Shown in pieces: positions 8,686 to 17,765 of a stretch of DNA of 36,794 bases; within the stretch, counting starts at the first letter, position 1, and every line of letters starts with the position of its first letter. The position numbers and the translations under genes are program-made. A model generated the notes under the pieces. The model searched no databases and had not been told where the DNA came from. It saw only the letters and a list, made by a program, of their open reading frames with translations. This stretch comes from Gammaproteobacteria bacterium (GTDB lineage Bacteria > Pseudomonadota > Gammaproteobacteria > Steroidobacterales > Steroidobacteraceae), in assembly GCA_025355645.1 (NCBI GenBank), contig JANXZG010000150.1:1-36794 (forward strand). The letters are read 5' to 3'.

Positions 8686-9519
8686 TCACTTCGATAGTGC
8701 GATGACTCGTTCGGCCTGCTTCAGGTGCGGCGCATCGAGCATGATCCCATCCAAGCTGACGACACCGGCCCCCGGATAGGCGCGAAAGGCCGCGACAATG
8801 CGCTCGGCCTTTGCAATCGCGTCAGGCGTTGGGCTGAACGCCGAATTGATGACTGGCACTTGGTCTGGGTGTATCGCGAGCATACCGTTGAAACCGTCGT
8901 GCGCTGCACGCGCAAGATATGCCGTCAACCCAGCCTGGTCGCGAAAAGCTTTGTATACCGTTTCTATCGCAGGTATCTGCGCACTGTGAGCGGCGAATAG
9001 CACCAGCCCGCGCAGCATTTCGAAAGGCGGCGTGAATGCGCCGTCCGCGCCCCGTGCGGAACGGGCGCCAATGGCAGCGGAAAGATCCTCGACTCCCCAG
9101 GTCAGCCCGAGCAGTCGGTTCGCAACGCTCGCATATTCCGATAACTGGAATATCGCGGAGGGAGTCTCCGTCGCGATCGGCAGGATACGAAGTCCCTCTG
9201 GGAGCAGCTTTGTGAGTTCTAGGATCGCGCTGGCACCCTGTGCTTTGGGCAGAACGATGCCATCGGGTTGGGCCGCGAGAATCATGCCAAGATCGTCGTT
9301 CGCAAGCCCTGAGCTCAGCGAATTGATGCGTACGAATAGCTGGGTGGGCCGCTGTGGTGCACGCAAGAAAGCAGCGCTGTGCTCGCGCGCCGAGCGTTTG
9401 TTCTGCGCCGACACCGAATCCTCCAGATCGAGGATCAACGCGTCGGCGTGGCACTGCAGCGCCTTTTGCATCTGGTCAGGCCGATCCCCGGGCACAAACA
9501 GCAGCGACCGCAATTTCAT
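8686..9519 (-). CDS. CitE-like beta-hydroxyacyl-CoA lyase (HpcH/HpaI superfamily), probable HMG-CoA/citramalyl-CoA lyase
   Basis: 277 residues from the ATG at 9519, which gives the family start MKLRSLLFVPGDRPDQM. An upstream GTG/ATG frame to 9585 would overlap the maoC gene by more than 50 bases and adds no conserved sequence. Motifs are DALILDLEDSV (Mg2+ and CoA site), RINSL, ATETPSAIF and LTWGVEDLSAAIG, typical of CitE-like lyases rather than the citrate lyase complex, whose other subunits are absent. It is the last gene of a leucine-degradation operon, 10 bases after maoC. In Mycobacterium tuberculosis the homologous neighbour Rv2498c cleaves HMG-CoA and citramalyl-CoA, so the inferred role is the final cleavage to acetoacetate and acetyl-CoA in place of LiuE. 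Substrate assignment rests on context. Confidence 0.82.
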   Translation of the reverse strand: MKLRSLLFVPGDRPDQMQKALQCHADALILDLEDSVSAQNKRSAREHSAAFLRAPQRPTQLFVRINSLSSGLANDDLGMILAAQPDGIVLPKAQGASAILELTKLLPEGLRILPIATETPSAIFQLSEYASVANRLLGLTWGVEDLSAAIGARSARGADGAFTPPFEMLRGLVLFAAHSAQIPAIETVYKAFRDQAGLTAYLARAAHDGFNGMLAIHPDQVPVINSAFSPTPDAIAKAERIVAAFRAYPGAGVVSLDGIMLDAPHLKQAERVIALSK

Positions 9520-9529
9520 CCTGCACGCC

Positions 9530-9982
9530 TCATGGTGGATGGCGCTGGATGAGTGCGGTTCGCAGCGCTTCGCATACCAACTCATCTCGCTGGTTCAGCA
9601 TATGATGTGTGAACGTGACGATGCCAGCCTGCGGCCGGGAAGCGCTCGGGCGCAATTCGGTTACCGTTGTCTCCGCCCGCAACGTGTCTCCGATGAAGAC
9701 CGGCTTTGGCATGCGGATCTTATCGTAGCCGAGATTCGCGACTAGCACGCCCAGCGTCGTATCGGCGACCGATATCCCGATCATCAGGCCAAAGGTCAGG
9801 ATGCCATTGACCAGGATCTGCCCAAACTCGCTCGCGGCCGCAGCCGTGGCGTCCAGGTGCAGCGGCTGACTATTATGGGTCAGTGTCGTGATCAGAAGAT
9901 TATCTGTTTCAGTGATGGTGCGATGCAGGTCGTGCCTGATGTGATCCCCGACCTTCCATTCCTCGAAGAACCGTCCGCTCAT
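9530..9982 (-). CDS. MaoC-like hot-dog hydratase, probable methylglutaconyl-CoA hydratase
   Basis: 150 residues forming one hot-dog domain. The hydratase motif reads THNSQPLHLDATAA (about residues 35-48), followed by ILVNGILTFGLMIG on the central helix. The classical R-hydratase motif is D-x-N-P-x-H; here Asn stands where the catalytic Asp usually is, while the His is kept. The later DKIRMPKPVFIGDTL segment is also typical. Its ATG overlaps the stop of the carboxylase alpha gene by four bases (ATGA), so translation is probably coupled. In the leucine pathway the step between the carboxylase and the lyase is hydration of 3-methylglutaconyl-CoA. With no LiuC-type crotonase in the operon, this protein is the candidate for that reaction. 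Confidence 0.82.
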   Translation of the reverse strand: MSGRFFEEWKVGDHIRHDLHRTITETDNLLITTLTHNSQPLHLDATAAAASEFGQILVNGILTFGLMIGISVADTTLGVLVANLGYDKIRMPKPVFIGDTLRAETTVTELRPSASRPQAGIVTFTHHMLNQRDELVCEALRTALIQRHPP

Positions 9983-11850
9983 CGGATCTCCTTGCTCACC
10001 CGCACCAGCAGCGACCCTTCCATCACTTGATCGCCCTCGCTCACGGGCAGCTCCGACACGATGCCGTCGAATGGCGCTGCGATTGCATGTTCCATCTTCA
10101 TGGCCTCAAGCACCACCAGCCGTTGTCCGCGCTTGACGGCCGAACCCGCTTCGCTCGCGACGCTGACGATACGACCCGGCATGGGCGAGAGCATCGCGCC
10201 GTCCGCGTGCTCGCGTGCACTGGCGTCACGTGCCACAACCGGTGCGCGGCAGCGCCATGCCGTGCCGCCGGCAAACAAAACCAGATCGCCATCAATGATA
10301 AAGGCGCGCGCCGCCGGCACAGACTCCTGCGGCCTCGCGTGAAACAGCTTGCCATTGATCTCCACCGGCATTTGCCTGAAATCCGGTACGCTTCCACGCC
10401 AGCCAACGAGCGCGCTCCAGGGATCATCCGGGACGATCTTCAGAAGCGCGCATGCCGCTGCAGCAATCAGCGCGCTGTCCGGTTCGGGCGCTGCCAGCAG
10501 CTTGGCGGCGTGACGTTCGATAAAGCCGGTATCGACTTTGCCCGCGACAAACTCAGGATCACTCGCTATTTGCATGAGCAGGGCGGCATTGCTGTGCACG
10601 GGCCATATCTCTACCTCGGCGCAGGCGCGCTCGAGCTGGGCGGCTGCTGCGGTCCGATCCGCGGCGTGTACAATCAGTTTGGCGAGCATGGCATCGTAAT
10701 ACCCGCTGACTTCGTCGCCCTCGGCAAAACCGCTGTCGATGCGGATCCCGCGAGGCAGGTGTAGATGTCGCAACATTCCGGTGGAAGGCAGGAATCCGGT
10801 TGCGGGGTTCTCCGCATACAGGCGCGCCTCCATTGCGCAGCCATTGATTTGCAGATCGTCCTGGCGCAGCGGCAACGCTTCCCCCGCTGCGACGCGCAAC
10901 TGCCACTCAACGAGGTCCTGTCCGGTGATCTGCTCGGTGACAGGGTGCTCGACCTGCAGGCGCGTATTCATCTCCATGAACCAGATGCGGTCTGCACGCA
11001 GGCCCTGGGCGGCATCGGCAATGAATTCCACGGTGCCGGCGCCCACATAATGGATGGCTTTTGCGGCGGCCACTGCCGTTGCGCACAGCGCCTTTCGCGT
11101 CGCATCATCCATGCCCGGTGCCGGCGCCTCTTCAATGATCTTCTGGTGCCGCCGCTGTAAGGAGCAGTCGCGCTCGAACAAGTGTACGACCTCGCCGAAG
11201 CGATCGCCGAACACCTGCACCTCGATGTGGCGAGGGGCGTCGATGCACCTCTCGAGAAGAACCGCGTCGTTGCCAAACGCTGCCGCGGCCTCCCGCCGGC
11301 ATGCCGCGAGCTCGTCTGGAAAATCTTCCGCCGCCGCCACGCGGCGCATGCCCCTGCCGCCACCACCGGCAACCGCCTTGATCATGACGGGATAGCCGAT
11401 TTTCTTCGCTTCCGCGGCTAGGCGCTCCGTACCCTGGTTCTCGCCCAGATACCCCGGCGTCACTGGGACGCCACTTGCCATCATCAACTTCTTGGCGGCG
11501 TCCTTGCGGCCCATGGCACGAATGGCGGTCGGCGGTGCGCCGACCCAGATGAGCCCTGCACCTTGAACCGCGTCGGCGAATTCGGCGTTTTCTGATAGGA
11601 AGCCGTAGCCCGGGTGAACGGCGGCAACACGCGCATGCTTCGCGGCGGCGAGGATTTTCCCTATATCCAGGTAACTCTCGCGCGGCGTCGCGCCGCCAAG
11701 CGGGTACGCCTCATCGGCCTCGCGAACGAACAGCGCATGGCGGTCGATGTCGGAGTGCACGGCGATTGTGCGCATGCCGAGACGGCGCGCGGTACGGATG
11801 ATGCGCCGGGCAATCTCGCCCCTGTTGGCAATCAGCACGGACTCAAGCAT
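9979..11850 (-). CDS. liuD: Methylcrotonyl-CoA carboxylase alpha subunit (biotin carboxylase plus biotin carrier)
   Basis: 623 residues. It carboxylates biotin using ATP and bicarbonate and presents it to the beta subunit, converting 3-methylcrotonyl-CoA to 3-methylglutaconyl-CoA in leucine breakdown. Domains in order: biotin carboxylase N-domain (LIANRGEIARRIIRTARRLG, residues 6-25), ATP-grasp with the glycine loop VAGGGGRGMR, the catalytic MNTRLQVEHPVTE segment, biotin carboxylase C-domain, and a C-terminal biotinyl domain. The biotinylated lysine is K585 in EAMKMEH, 38 residues from the end. It begins 4 bases after the beta subunit stop and overlaps maoC by 4 bases. Similar subunits exist for geranyl-CoA and propionyl-CoA carboxylases; the adjacent isovaleryl-CoA dehydrogenase supports methylcrotonyl-CoA. 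Confidence 0.92.
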   Translation of the reverse strand: MLESVLIANRGEIARRIIRTARRLGMRTIAVHSDIDRHALFVREADEAYPLGGATPRESYLDIGKILAAAKHARVAAVHPGYGFLSENAEFADAVQGAGLIWVGAPPTAIRAMGRKDAAKKLMMASGVPVTPGYLGENQGTERLAAEAKKIGYPVMIKAVAGGGGRGMRRVAAAEDFPDELAACRREAAAAFGNDAVLLERCIDAPRHIEVQVFGDRFGEVVHLFERDCSLQRRHQKIIEEAPAPGMDDATRKALCATAVAAAKAIHYVGAGTVEFIADAAQGLRADRIWFMEMNTRLQVEHPVTEQITGQDLVEWQLRVAAGEALPLRQDDLQINGCAMEARLYAENPATGFLPSTGMLRHLHLPRGIRIDSGFAEGDEVSGYYDAMLAKLIVHAADRTAAAAQLERACAEVEIWPVHSNAALLMQIASDPEFVAGKVDTGFIERHAAKLLAAPEPDSALIAAAACALLKIVPDDPWSALVGWRGSVPDFRQMPVEINGKLFHARPQESVPAARAFIIDGDLVLFAGGTAWRCRAPVVARDASAREHADGAMLSPMPGRIVSVASEAGSAVKRGQRLVVLEAMKMEHAIAAPFDGIVSELPVSEGDQVMEGSLLVRVSKEIR

Positions 11851-11854
11851 GCGC

Positions 11855-13420
11855 CTACATCCGGAACATTGGGGAGAAGGGACGGGGCGGAATGGGTGCG
11901 TTCAGCGTCACGCTGAAGGCAAGGCCCAGTACATCGCGCGTCTGCGCAGGCTCGATGATGCCATCGTCCCATAGCCGGGCGGTAGCGAAAAAAGGGTCCG
12001 CTTCGGCCTCATAGCGATCGCGAACCGGGGATTTGAACGATGCCTCCTCGGCCGCGCTCCAGGTCTCGCCGCGAGCCTGCATCGCGTCGCGTCTGATGGT
12101 CGCGAGCACCGCAGCGGCCTGATCACCGCCCATGACGCCGATGCGGCTGTTGGGCCAGCTGAATAAAAATCGCGGCGAGTAGGCGCGTCCGGCCATGCCA
12201 TAGTTGCCAGCGCCGTAGCTGCCGCCGACCAGGACCGTGATCTTCGGCACCTGGGCGGTCGCCACCGCGGTCACGAGCTTGGCGCCGTCCTTGGCAATCC
12301 CACCTGCTTCATACTTGCCACCGACCATGAAGCCGGAAATATTCTGCAGGAACAGCAAGGGGATACCGCGCTGGCAGGCAAGCTCGATGAAGTGCGTTCC
12401 CTTGAGCGCGCTTTCGGAAAACAGTACGCCGTTGTTGGCAAGAATCGCGACCGGCATTCCCCAGATATGCGCAAAACCGCATACCAGCGACGTGCCATAG
12501 GCGGCCTTGAACTCGCCGAAGTCGGAGTCATCGACGATACGGCCGATCACTTCGTGCACGTCGTAGGGCTCGCGCACGTCAGTTGGTACGATGTTGGCAA
12601 GTTCACGCGGATCTAGGCGCGGCGGACGCGCCGGCTTGCGTTCCAATGCGTGCCGAGGCGTGCGATTCAGGCGCCCGACAATGTCTCGCACGATCAGCAG
12701 CGCGTGCTCGTCACTGTCCGCGACGTGATCGACCAGTCCAGAGCGCCGCGAGTGAGTGTCGGCGCCGCCAAGTTCTTCGGCGCTGATGACCTCCCCGGTC
12801 GCGGCTTTAACCAGCGGCGGACCGGCGAGGAATATCGTGCCCTGGCCACGCACTATCACGCTCTCATCGGCCATTGCGGGCACGTAGGCGCCGCCCGCGG
12901 TGCAACTGCCCATCACGCAGGCGATCTGCGCGATGCCTTTCGCGGACATCTGCGCCTGGTTGTAAAAAATGCGCCCGAAGTGGTCCCGATCCGGGAAGAC
13001 TTCCGCCTGATGCGGCAGGTTAGCCCCGCCTGAATCGACGAGGTATACACAGGGCAGGTGGTTTTCCTGCGCAATTTCCTGCGCGCGCAGGTGTTTCTTG
13101 ACGGTTAGTGGAAAGTACACGCCGCCTTTCACGGTCGAGTCATTGGCGATGACCATGACCTCGCGTGTCCCGATCCGCCCAACGCCCGTGATGATCCCGG
13201 CGCCAGGCGCCTGATCTTCATACATGCCGGTCGCCGCGAGCGGCGCGATTTCAAGGAATGGCGAACCGGCATCCAGCAGTCGATTGACGCGGTCCCGTGG
13301 CAGCAGCTTGCCGCGCGCAAGATGTCGTTCACGCGTCGCCGACGGACCACCCTGGGCGGCGGCCGCGATGCGCTCGCGCAGGTTCTCGACCAGCGCCGCA
13401 TTGACGGTCGCATTACTCAT
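11855..13420 (-). CDS. liuB: Methylcrotonyl-CoA carboxylase beta subunit (carboxyltransferase)
   Basis: 521 residues, within the 515-540 range of MccB/LiuB. It transfers carboxyl from biotin to 3-methylcrotonyl-CoA. Visible crotonase-fold features are [16 protein letters not shown] at the N-terminus, the oxyanion glycine stretches [14 protein letters not shown] and [29 protein letters not shown], and [16 protein letters not shown] near the end. [14 protein letters not shown] is typical of methylcrotonyl- and geranyl-type rather than propionyl-type subunits. Its ATG overlaps the liuA stop by four bases (ATGA), and the alpha subunit follows after 4 bases. Confidence 0.92.
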   Translation of the reverse strand: MSNATVNAALVENLRERIAAAAQGGPSATRERHLARGKLLPRDRVNRLLDAGSPFLEIAPLAATGMYEDQAPGAGIITGVGRIGTREVMVIANDSTVKGGVYFPLTVKKHLRAQEIAQENHLPCVYLVDSGGANLPHQAEVFPDRDHFGRIFYNQAQMSAKGIAQIACVMGSCTAGGAYVPAMADESVIVRGQGTIFLAGPPLVKAATGEVISAEELGGADTHSRRSGLVDHVADSDEHALLIVRDIVGRLNRTPRHALERKPARPPRLDPRELANIVPTDVREPYDVHEVIGRIVDDSDFGEFKAAYGTSLVCGFAHIWGMPVAILANNGVLFSESALKGTHFIELACQRGIPLLFLQNISGFMVGGKYEAGGIAKDGAKLVTAVATAQVPKITVLVGGSYGAGNYGMAGRAYSPRFLFSWPNSRIGVMGGDQAAAVLATIRRDAMQARGETWSAAEEASFKSPVRDRYEAEADPFFATARLWDDGIIEPAQTRDVLGLAFSVTLNAPIPPRPFSPMFRM

Positions 13421-14568
13421 TTGCCCACCAGTTCGCGGCCAATCAGGAAACGCCGGATCTCATTGGTACCAGCGCCGATGTCGTAAAGCTTGGCATCGCG
13501 CAGGCAACGCTCAACCGGCCAGTCCTTCGTGTAGCCGGCGCCGCCGAGTGCCTGGATTGCCTCCAGGCAGCTTTTGACGGCGTTTTCGGATGCGAAAAGG
13601 ATGGCGCCCGCGGCATCCAGGCGATTGACCTTACCTGCATCGCAGGCCCGCGCCACGGTGTAGACGTAGCTGCGCGAAGAGTTCAGGGCGACGTGCATGT
13701 CCGCTATCTTGCCCTGCATCAGCTGGAAGGATCCGATGGCCTTGCCAAACTGCTTGCGTTCGAGGACAAAGGGCAGCACGACATCGAGACAAGCCTGCAT
13801 CAGCCCGAGCGGTCCCGCCGCCAGCACGACACGTTCGTAATCCAGGCCGCTCATCAACACCGTAAGCCCGCCGCCAACTTTGCCCAGCACATTTGCTTCC
13901 GGCACCTCGCAGTCCTCGAAAACCAGCTCGGCGGTATCTGAGCCGCGCATGCCCATTTTGTCGAGCGCCTTGCCTGCACGAAAGCCGCGCATGGTTCGCT
14001 CAATAATAAATGCGGTAATGTCATTTGTACGCGTGCCGGTCCGCGCATACACGACGAGGGTGTCCGCGTGCGGCGCGTTGGTAATCCAGTACTTGCTGCC
14101 GTTAAGCACGTAGCGGTCGCCTTGGGCCTGTGCCTGCAGGCGCATTGAAACGACATCCGATCCCGCGCCGGCTTCGCTCATCGCCAGGGCGCCAACGTGC
14201 TCACCGCTGATCAGCTTCGGCAGATAACGCTTTTTCTGCTCGGCCGTTGCCCAACGGCGGATCTGGTTGATGCAAAGATTGGAGTGTGCACCGTAGGAGA
14301 GCCCCACCGCCCCCGAGGCGCGGGAGACCTCTTCCATTGCGATGCAATGCTCGAGATAACCCAGGCCCAGGCCGCCGGCTTCCTCCTCGACGGTGATTCC
14401 ATGCAAGCCGAGCTCGCCCATAGGGCGCCATAGCTGGCGCGGGAACTCGTTGCTGACATCGATCGCGCCAGCTATCGGCGCAATTTGCTCGGCCGCGAAG
14501 CGTGCGGTCGTGTCGCGGATTGCGTTCGCTGTTTCTCCCAACGCGAAATCCATCGAATTGGAAGCCAT
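13417..14568 (-). CDS. liuA: Isovaleryl-CoA dehydrogenase
   Basis: 383 residues from the ATG at 14568, which has a strong ribosome site (GGAGGAGG, 14573-14580). An in-frame extension to 14655 lacks such a site and is not conserved. The FAD enzyme oxidises isovaleryl-CoA to 3-methylcrotonyl-CoA. Acyl-CoA dehydrogenase signatures are [14 protein letters not shown] and the C-terminal [19 protein letters not shown]. The catalytic Glu lies in [19 protein letters not shown], the unusual helix-G position used by isovaleryl-CoA dehydrogenase; in most relatives the Glu sits near the C-terminus, where this protein has Gly (DIGAGT). That residue pattern makes the specific assignment strong. It is the first gene of the five-gene leucine operon. 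Confidence 0.92.
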   Translation of the reverse strand: MASNSMDFALGETANAIRDTTARFAAEQIAPIAGAIDVSNEFPRQLWRPMGELGLHGITVEEEAGGLGLGYLEHCIAMEEVSRASGAVGLSYGAHSNLCINQIRRWATAEQKKRYLPKLISGEHVGALAMSEAGAGSDVVSMRLQAQAQGDRYVLNGSKYWITNAPHADTLVVYARTGTRTNDITAFIIERTMRGFRAGKALDKMGMRGSDTAELVFEDCEVPEANVLGKVGGGLTVLMSGLDYERVVLAAGPLGLMQACLDVVLPFVLERKQFGKAIGSFQLMQGKIADMHVALNSSRSYVYTVARACDAGKVNRLDAAGAILFASENAVKSCLEAIQALGGAGYTKDWPVERCLRDAKLYDIGAGTNEIRRFLIGRELVGK

Positions 14569-14710
14569 ATCGCCTCCTCCTGTGACTTGCGAATTGTCCG
14601 CCGAACAATACTCTACAGGAACGGCAATTCCTGATGTTTCGCAACGCCGCGGCAAATGCTAGTGTCACGACTCTGGGCGCGTCAATTGTAGCCCGATCGG
14701 GGAAGATAAT
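14569..14710. promoter_or_regulatory. Divergent liuA / MFS promoter region with two inverted repeats
   Basis: The 142-base spacer holds the promoters for the leucine operon (minus) and the MFS gene (plus). Two perfect inverted repeats are visible: ATTGT-N7-ACAAT at 14593-14609 and CAGGAA-N6-TTCCTG at 14616-14633. Either could be an operator. No MerR-type LiuR gene lies in the window, so the regulator is unknown. Confidence 0.5.
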
Positions 14711-15946
14711 ATGTCCGAGGACCGCGTCGCGGGTACAGGAAGCTCCGCCGCGCGCATCGTGCTGCTGGTCACCGCGTCGGTGTTCATCAACTACATCGAC
14801 CGGGGCAATCTCGCGACCGCCGCGCCGATCATGCAGGACGATCTGCGGTTGAGCGATAGCCAGCTCGGCATGCTGTTTTCCGCGTTCTATTTCTCGTATG
14901 TCCCATTCATGCCCGCGACCGGCTGGCTCGCGGACCGTTTCGGCGCAAAAATGGTGCTGGGAGCAGGGGTCGCGATCTGGTCGATTGCGACGTTGAGCAC
15001 GGGATTCGTGACGGGGTTCGGGGGGTTGCTCGCCCTGCGGCTGCTCCTGGGGTTAGGCGAGAGCTGTGCCTTTCCGTGCGCGTCAAAAATCCTGGCCGAC
15101 GCGGTCGAGGTCAGTCGCTTGGGAGTGGCCAACGGCGTGATGGGATTTGGCTATCTTGTCGGGCCCGCGGTTGGTACGTTCATCGGTGGCTACCTGATGA
15201 CCATCGTCGGCTGGCGGGCGGTGTTTATCCTGTTCGGGGCGCTGTCGCTGCTGTGGCTGCTGCCCTGGCGCAAGGTCGTGATCGGCCCGCCGCGCCACTC
15301 GGGAAGCATCGATGGGACAGTGCCGCTGTTTCGGGAAATTCTCTCGCGCCGCGCGCTGTGGGGTGCATCGCTCGGGCATTTTGCCTCGAATTATGTCTAC
15401 TACTTTATTATTTCCTGGTTGCCGTTCTACCTGGTCAAGTCGCGCGGATTCTCCATCGCGTCCATGACAGCGATCGCCTCGTTCGCCTATGTGTTGAACG
15501 CCGCGAGCGCCTTGTTCATGGGATGGATTACCGATCGCTGGATCAAGGCGGGCGCGAGCACCACCCTTATATATAAGGGCATCATGGGTATCACTCATGT
15601 GGTTGTATTTGGCTGCATGGCCGGGATGTTGCTGTTGCCGGAACGTGGCTGCATTGCCTCCTTGTTCACTTTCTGCATCGTCAGCGGTTGCTCCTACCCC
15701 GGCATTTTTGCCATTCCGCAGATCATTGCCGGACCGAAGGCGGCGGGACGCTGGGTCGGGGTGCAGAACGCGGCCGGAAATGTCGCGGGGCTCGTCGCAC
15801 CGCTCGCCACCGGCGTGCTGGTCGAGCGGAGCGGGCTTTTTGACGTGGCGTTCAGCATCGCTGCGGCGGTCAATATCCTCGGCTTCATCGGTTGGGTCGT
15901 GCTGCTGCCGAAAGTTGCGCCGTTGAAGTGGCAGACGGCCTCATAG
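14711..15946 (+). CDS. MFS transporter, anion:cation symporter-like
   Basis: 411 residues, mostly hydrophobic, with the pattern of about 12 membrane helices in two halves. The N-terminus has INYIDRGNLATAAP in the first helix and the loop 2-3 motif GWLADRFGAKMVLG, both characteristic of the ACS branch (glucarate, hexuronate and other organic anion uptake). GLGESCAFPCASKILAD is the typical family segment in helix 4. The second half has the related FMGWITDRW loop. A ribosome site (GGGGAAGA) precedes the ATG. It diverges from the leucine operon and overlaps the end of the convergent acyl-CoA dehydrogenase by six bases. The substrate is probably an organic acid; it cannot be named from sequence. 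Confidence 0.85.
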   Translation: MSEDRVAGTGSSAARIVLLVTASVFINYIDRGNLATAAPIMQDDLRLSDSQLGMLFSAFYFSYVPFMPATGWLADRFGAKMVLGAGVAIWSIATLSTGFVTGFGGLLALRLLLGLGESCAFPCASKILADAVEVSRLGVANGVMGFGYLVGPAVGTFIGGYLMTIVGWRAVFILFGALSLLWLLPWRKVVIGPPRHSGSIDGTVPLFREILSRRALWGASLGHFASNYVYYFIISWLPFYLVKSRGFSIASMTAIASFAYVLNAASALFMGWITDRWIKAGASTTLIYKGIMGITHVVVFGCMAGMLLLPERGCIASLFTFCIVSGCSYPGIFAIPQIIAGPKAAGRWVGVQNAAGNVAGLVAPLATGVLVERSGLFDVAFSIAAAVNILGFIGWVVLLPKVAPLKWQTAS

Positions 15947-17725
15947 CAGAGCGGCGTCGAAGTCGAGCACGGCGGCCGCGCCGGAGTTGACGACCTGGGC
16001 GAGGCCGGTGGCCTGCGGCAGCAGCTGCGCCATATAGAAATTCGCGGAGTCGATCTTTGCCTGCAGGAAGCCGCGGTTGACTCCATTCGCGCTCAGCCGC
16101 GCGCGCGCGCGCGCCGCGGCGCGCGCATGCAACCAGGCACCAAGCGTAAGCCCGGTCAGGTGCAACAGCGGCACCGCGACCGCATTGCCCACGGCAGGGT
16201 TTGTCCGCATGTCCGTGAGCAGCTTTGCCACGACGGTCTGCAGCTGCACGATGGCGGCATCGGCCGCCGCGGCAGCAGCGCCGGACGGGCCAGCGGTCGT
16301 CAAGTACCCGGCGAGTTCCGCGCGGATATCCGCGGCCAGCGCCGTGAAGGCAGCGCCGCCGTCCTTAGCGAGCTTGCGCCCGATCAGATCGATCGCCTGG
16401 ATGCCGGTCGTCCCCTCATATATGGTGCTGATGCGTGCATCGCGCATCGGCTGCGCGGCACCGGTCTCTTCTATAAAGCCCATCCCGCCGTGCACCTGGA
16501 TGCCGACCGAGGTCATCTCCTGGCCGGTTTCCGTGCACCAGCCCTTGACGATAGGTATCAGGAACTCACCACGGGCCTTGGATGCCTGGCGGACCATCGC
16601 ATCCTCATGATGCGTGCCGCGATCGAGCTGCGATGCGGCATACAACGTGAGATAACGCATCGCTTCGATGTGCGATTTCATGGTCAGCAACATGCGGCGA
16701 ACATCCGGATGGTGGACGATCGACAATGGGGTCGCGGTGGGCTGGCCGGCCGGGCGACCCTGCACCCGGTTGCGCGCCCAGTCGAGTGCGCCCTGGTAAG
16801 AGCGTTCCGCCACGGCATAGCCTTCCAGGCCGACGCTGAGGCGCGCGGCATTCATCATGATAAACATGTACTCGAGACCGCGGTTCGCTTGGCCCAGCAG
16901 GTATCCGATGGCACCGTCCTTCTGTCCGTAGACCATCGCGCAGGTCGGGCTGGCGCGAATGCCGAGCTTGTGCTCGATTGATACGCATTGCAGGTCATTG
17001 CGCTCGCCAAGCGAGCCATCTGCGCGCACCAGGAACTTGGGTACGATGAACAGCGAAATGCCCTTGACGCCCGCTGGCGCACCATCGATGCGCGCGAGAA
17101 CCAAGTGGATAATGTTCTCGGTCAGATCATGCTCACCATAGGTGATAAATATTTTCTGGCCGAAGATCCGATACTGATCCTTGTCGGGCGTCGCATGCGT
17201 ACGCACTTGCGCCAGGTCCGAGCCGGCCTGGGGCTCGGTCAGGTTCATGGTCCCGGTCCAATCGCCGCGCACCATGCGCGGCAGGAACATCGCCTGCTGC
17301 GATGGCGAGCCACACACGGCGATCGCCTCCGTCGCGCCCTGCGTCAGCATCGGGCAAAGTCGAAATGCCAGATTCGCCGAAGCAAACAGCTCCTCAACGC
17401 CACACACCAATGTAGTCGGCATGCCTTGACCACCATGCGCCTGTGTGGCGCGCAGTTGCGGCCAGCCGCCGGCGACGTACTGATGGTAGGCTTCCTTGAA
17501 TCCGGCAGGAGTGGTCACGCCTTCACTCGCCCATTGGGCGCCCTCGCGGTCTGCAGAGGCATAGAGTGGATCCAGCACTTCCTCGGCGAGTCGCGCAGCT
17601 TCCTGCAGTACGCTGTCGGCGAGCTCGGGAGAGTACTCAGCGAACTCGGCGCAACCGGCCAGCGCGTCTGTTCCAATTACCTCGTCCAATGCGAATTTTA
17701 TGTCCTGTAGTGGCGCGCGATACAT
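15941..17725 (-). CDS. Large acyl-CoA dehydrogenase (FadE/DmdC-like) with extra C-terminal domain
   Basis: 594 residues, longer than ordinary acyl-CoA dehydrogenases (about 380) because of an N-terminal extension and a C-terminal domain. The FAD site is GTMNLTEPQAGSDLAQVRTH. The catalytic Glu is in ISTIYEGTTGIQAIDLIGRK near residue 430. HGGMGFIEETG precedes it. This architecture is shared by DmdC (3-methylmercaptopropionyl-CoA dehydrogenase) and several broad-chain FadE enzymes. It begins 40 bases after hutG on the same strand and may be read from the hut operon, although a role in histidine breakdown is not expected. An alternating C/G tract at 16098-16126 encodes the Ala/Arg-rich segment ARAAARARAR in the C-terminal domain. 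Substrate not assignable. Confidence 0.88.
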   Translation of the reverse strand: MYRAPLQDIKFALDEVIGTDALAGCAEFAEYSPELADSVLQEAARLAEEVLDPLYASADREGAQWASEGVTTPAGFKEAYHQYVAGGWPQLRATQAHGGQGMPTTLVCGVEELFASANLAFRLCPMLTQGATEAIAVCGSPSQQAMFLPRMVRGDWTGTMNLTEPQAGSDLAQVRTHATPDKDQYRIFGQKIFITYGEHDLTENIIHLVLARIDGAPAGVKGISLFIVPKFLVRADGSLGERNDLQCVSIEHKLGIRASPTCAMVYGQKDGAIGYLLGQANRGLEYMFIMMNAARLSVGLEGYAVAERSYQGALDWARNRVQGRPAGQPTATPLSIVHHPDVRRMLLTMKSHIEAMRYLTLYAASQLDRGTHHEDAMVRQASKARGEFLIPIVKGWCTETGQEMTSVGIQVHGGMGFIEETGAAQPMRDARISTIYEGTTGIQAIDLIGRKLAKDGGAAFTALAADIRAELAGYLTTAGPSGAAAAAADAAIVQLQTVVAKLLTDMRTNPAVGNAVAVPLLHLTGLTLGAWLHARAAARARARLSANGVNRGFLQAKIDSANFYMAQLLPQATGLAQVVNSGAAAVLDFDAALL

Positions 17726-17765
17726 GGCGGGAAAATCCTTGGGGCTGGTAACGGAACCGGAAAGT

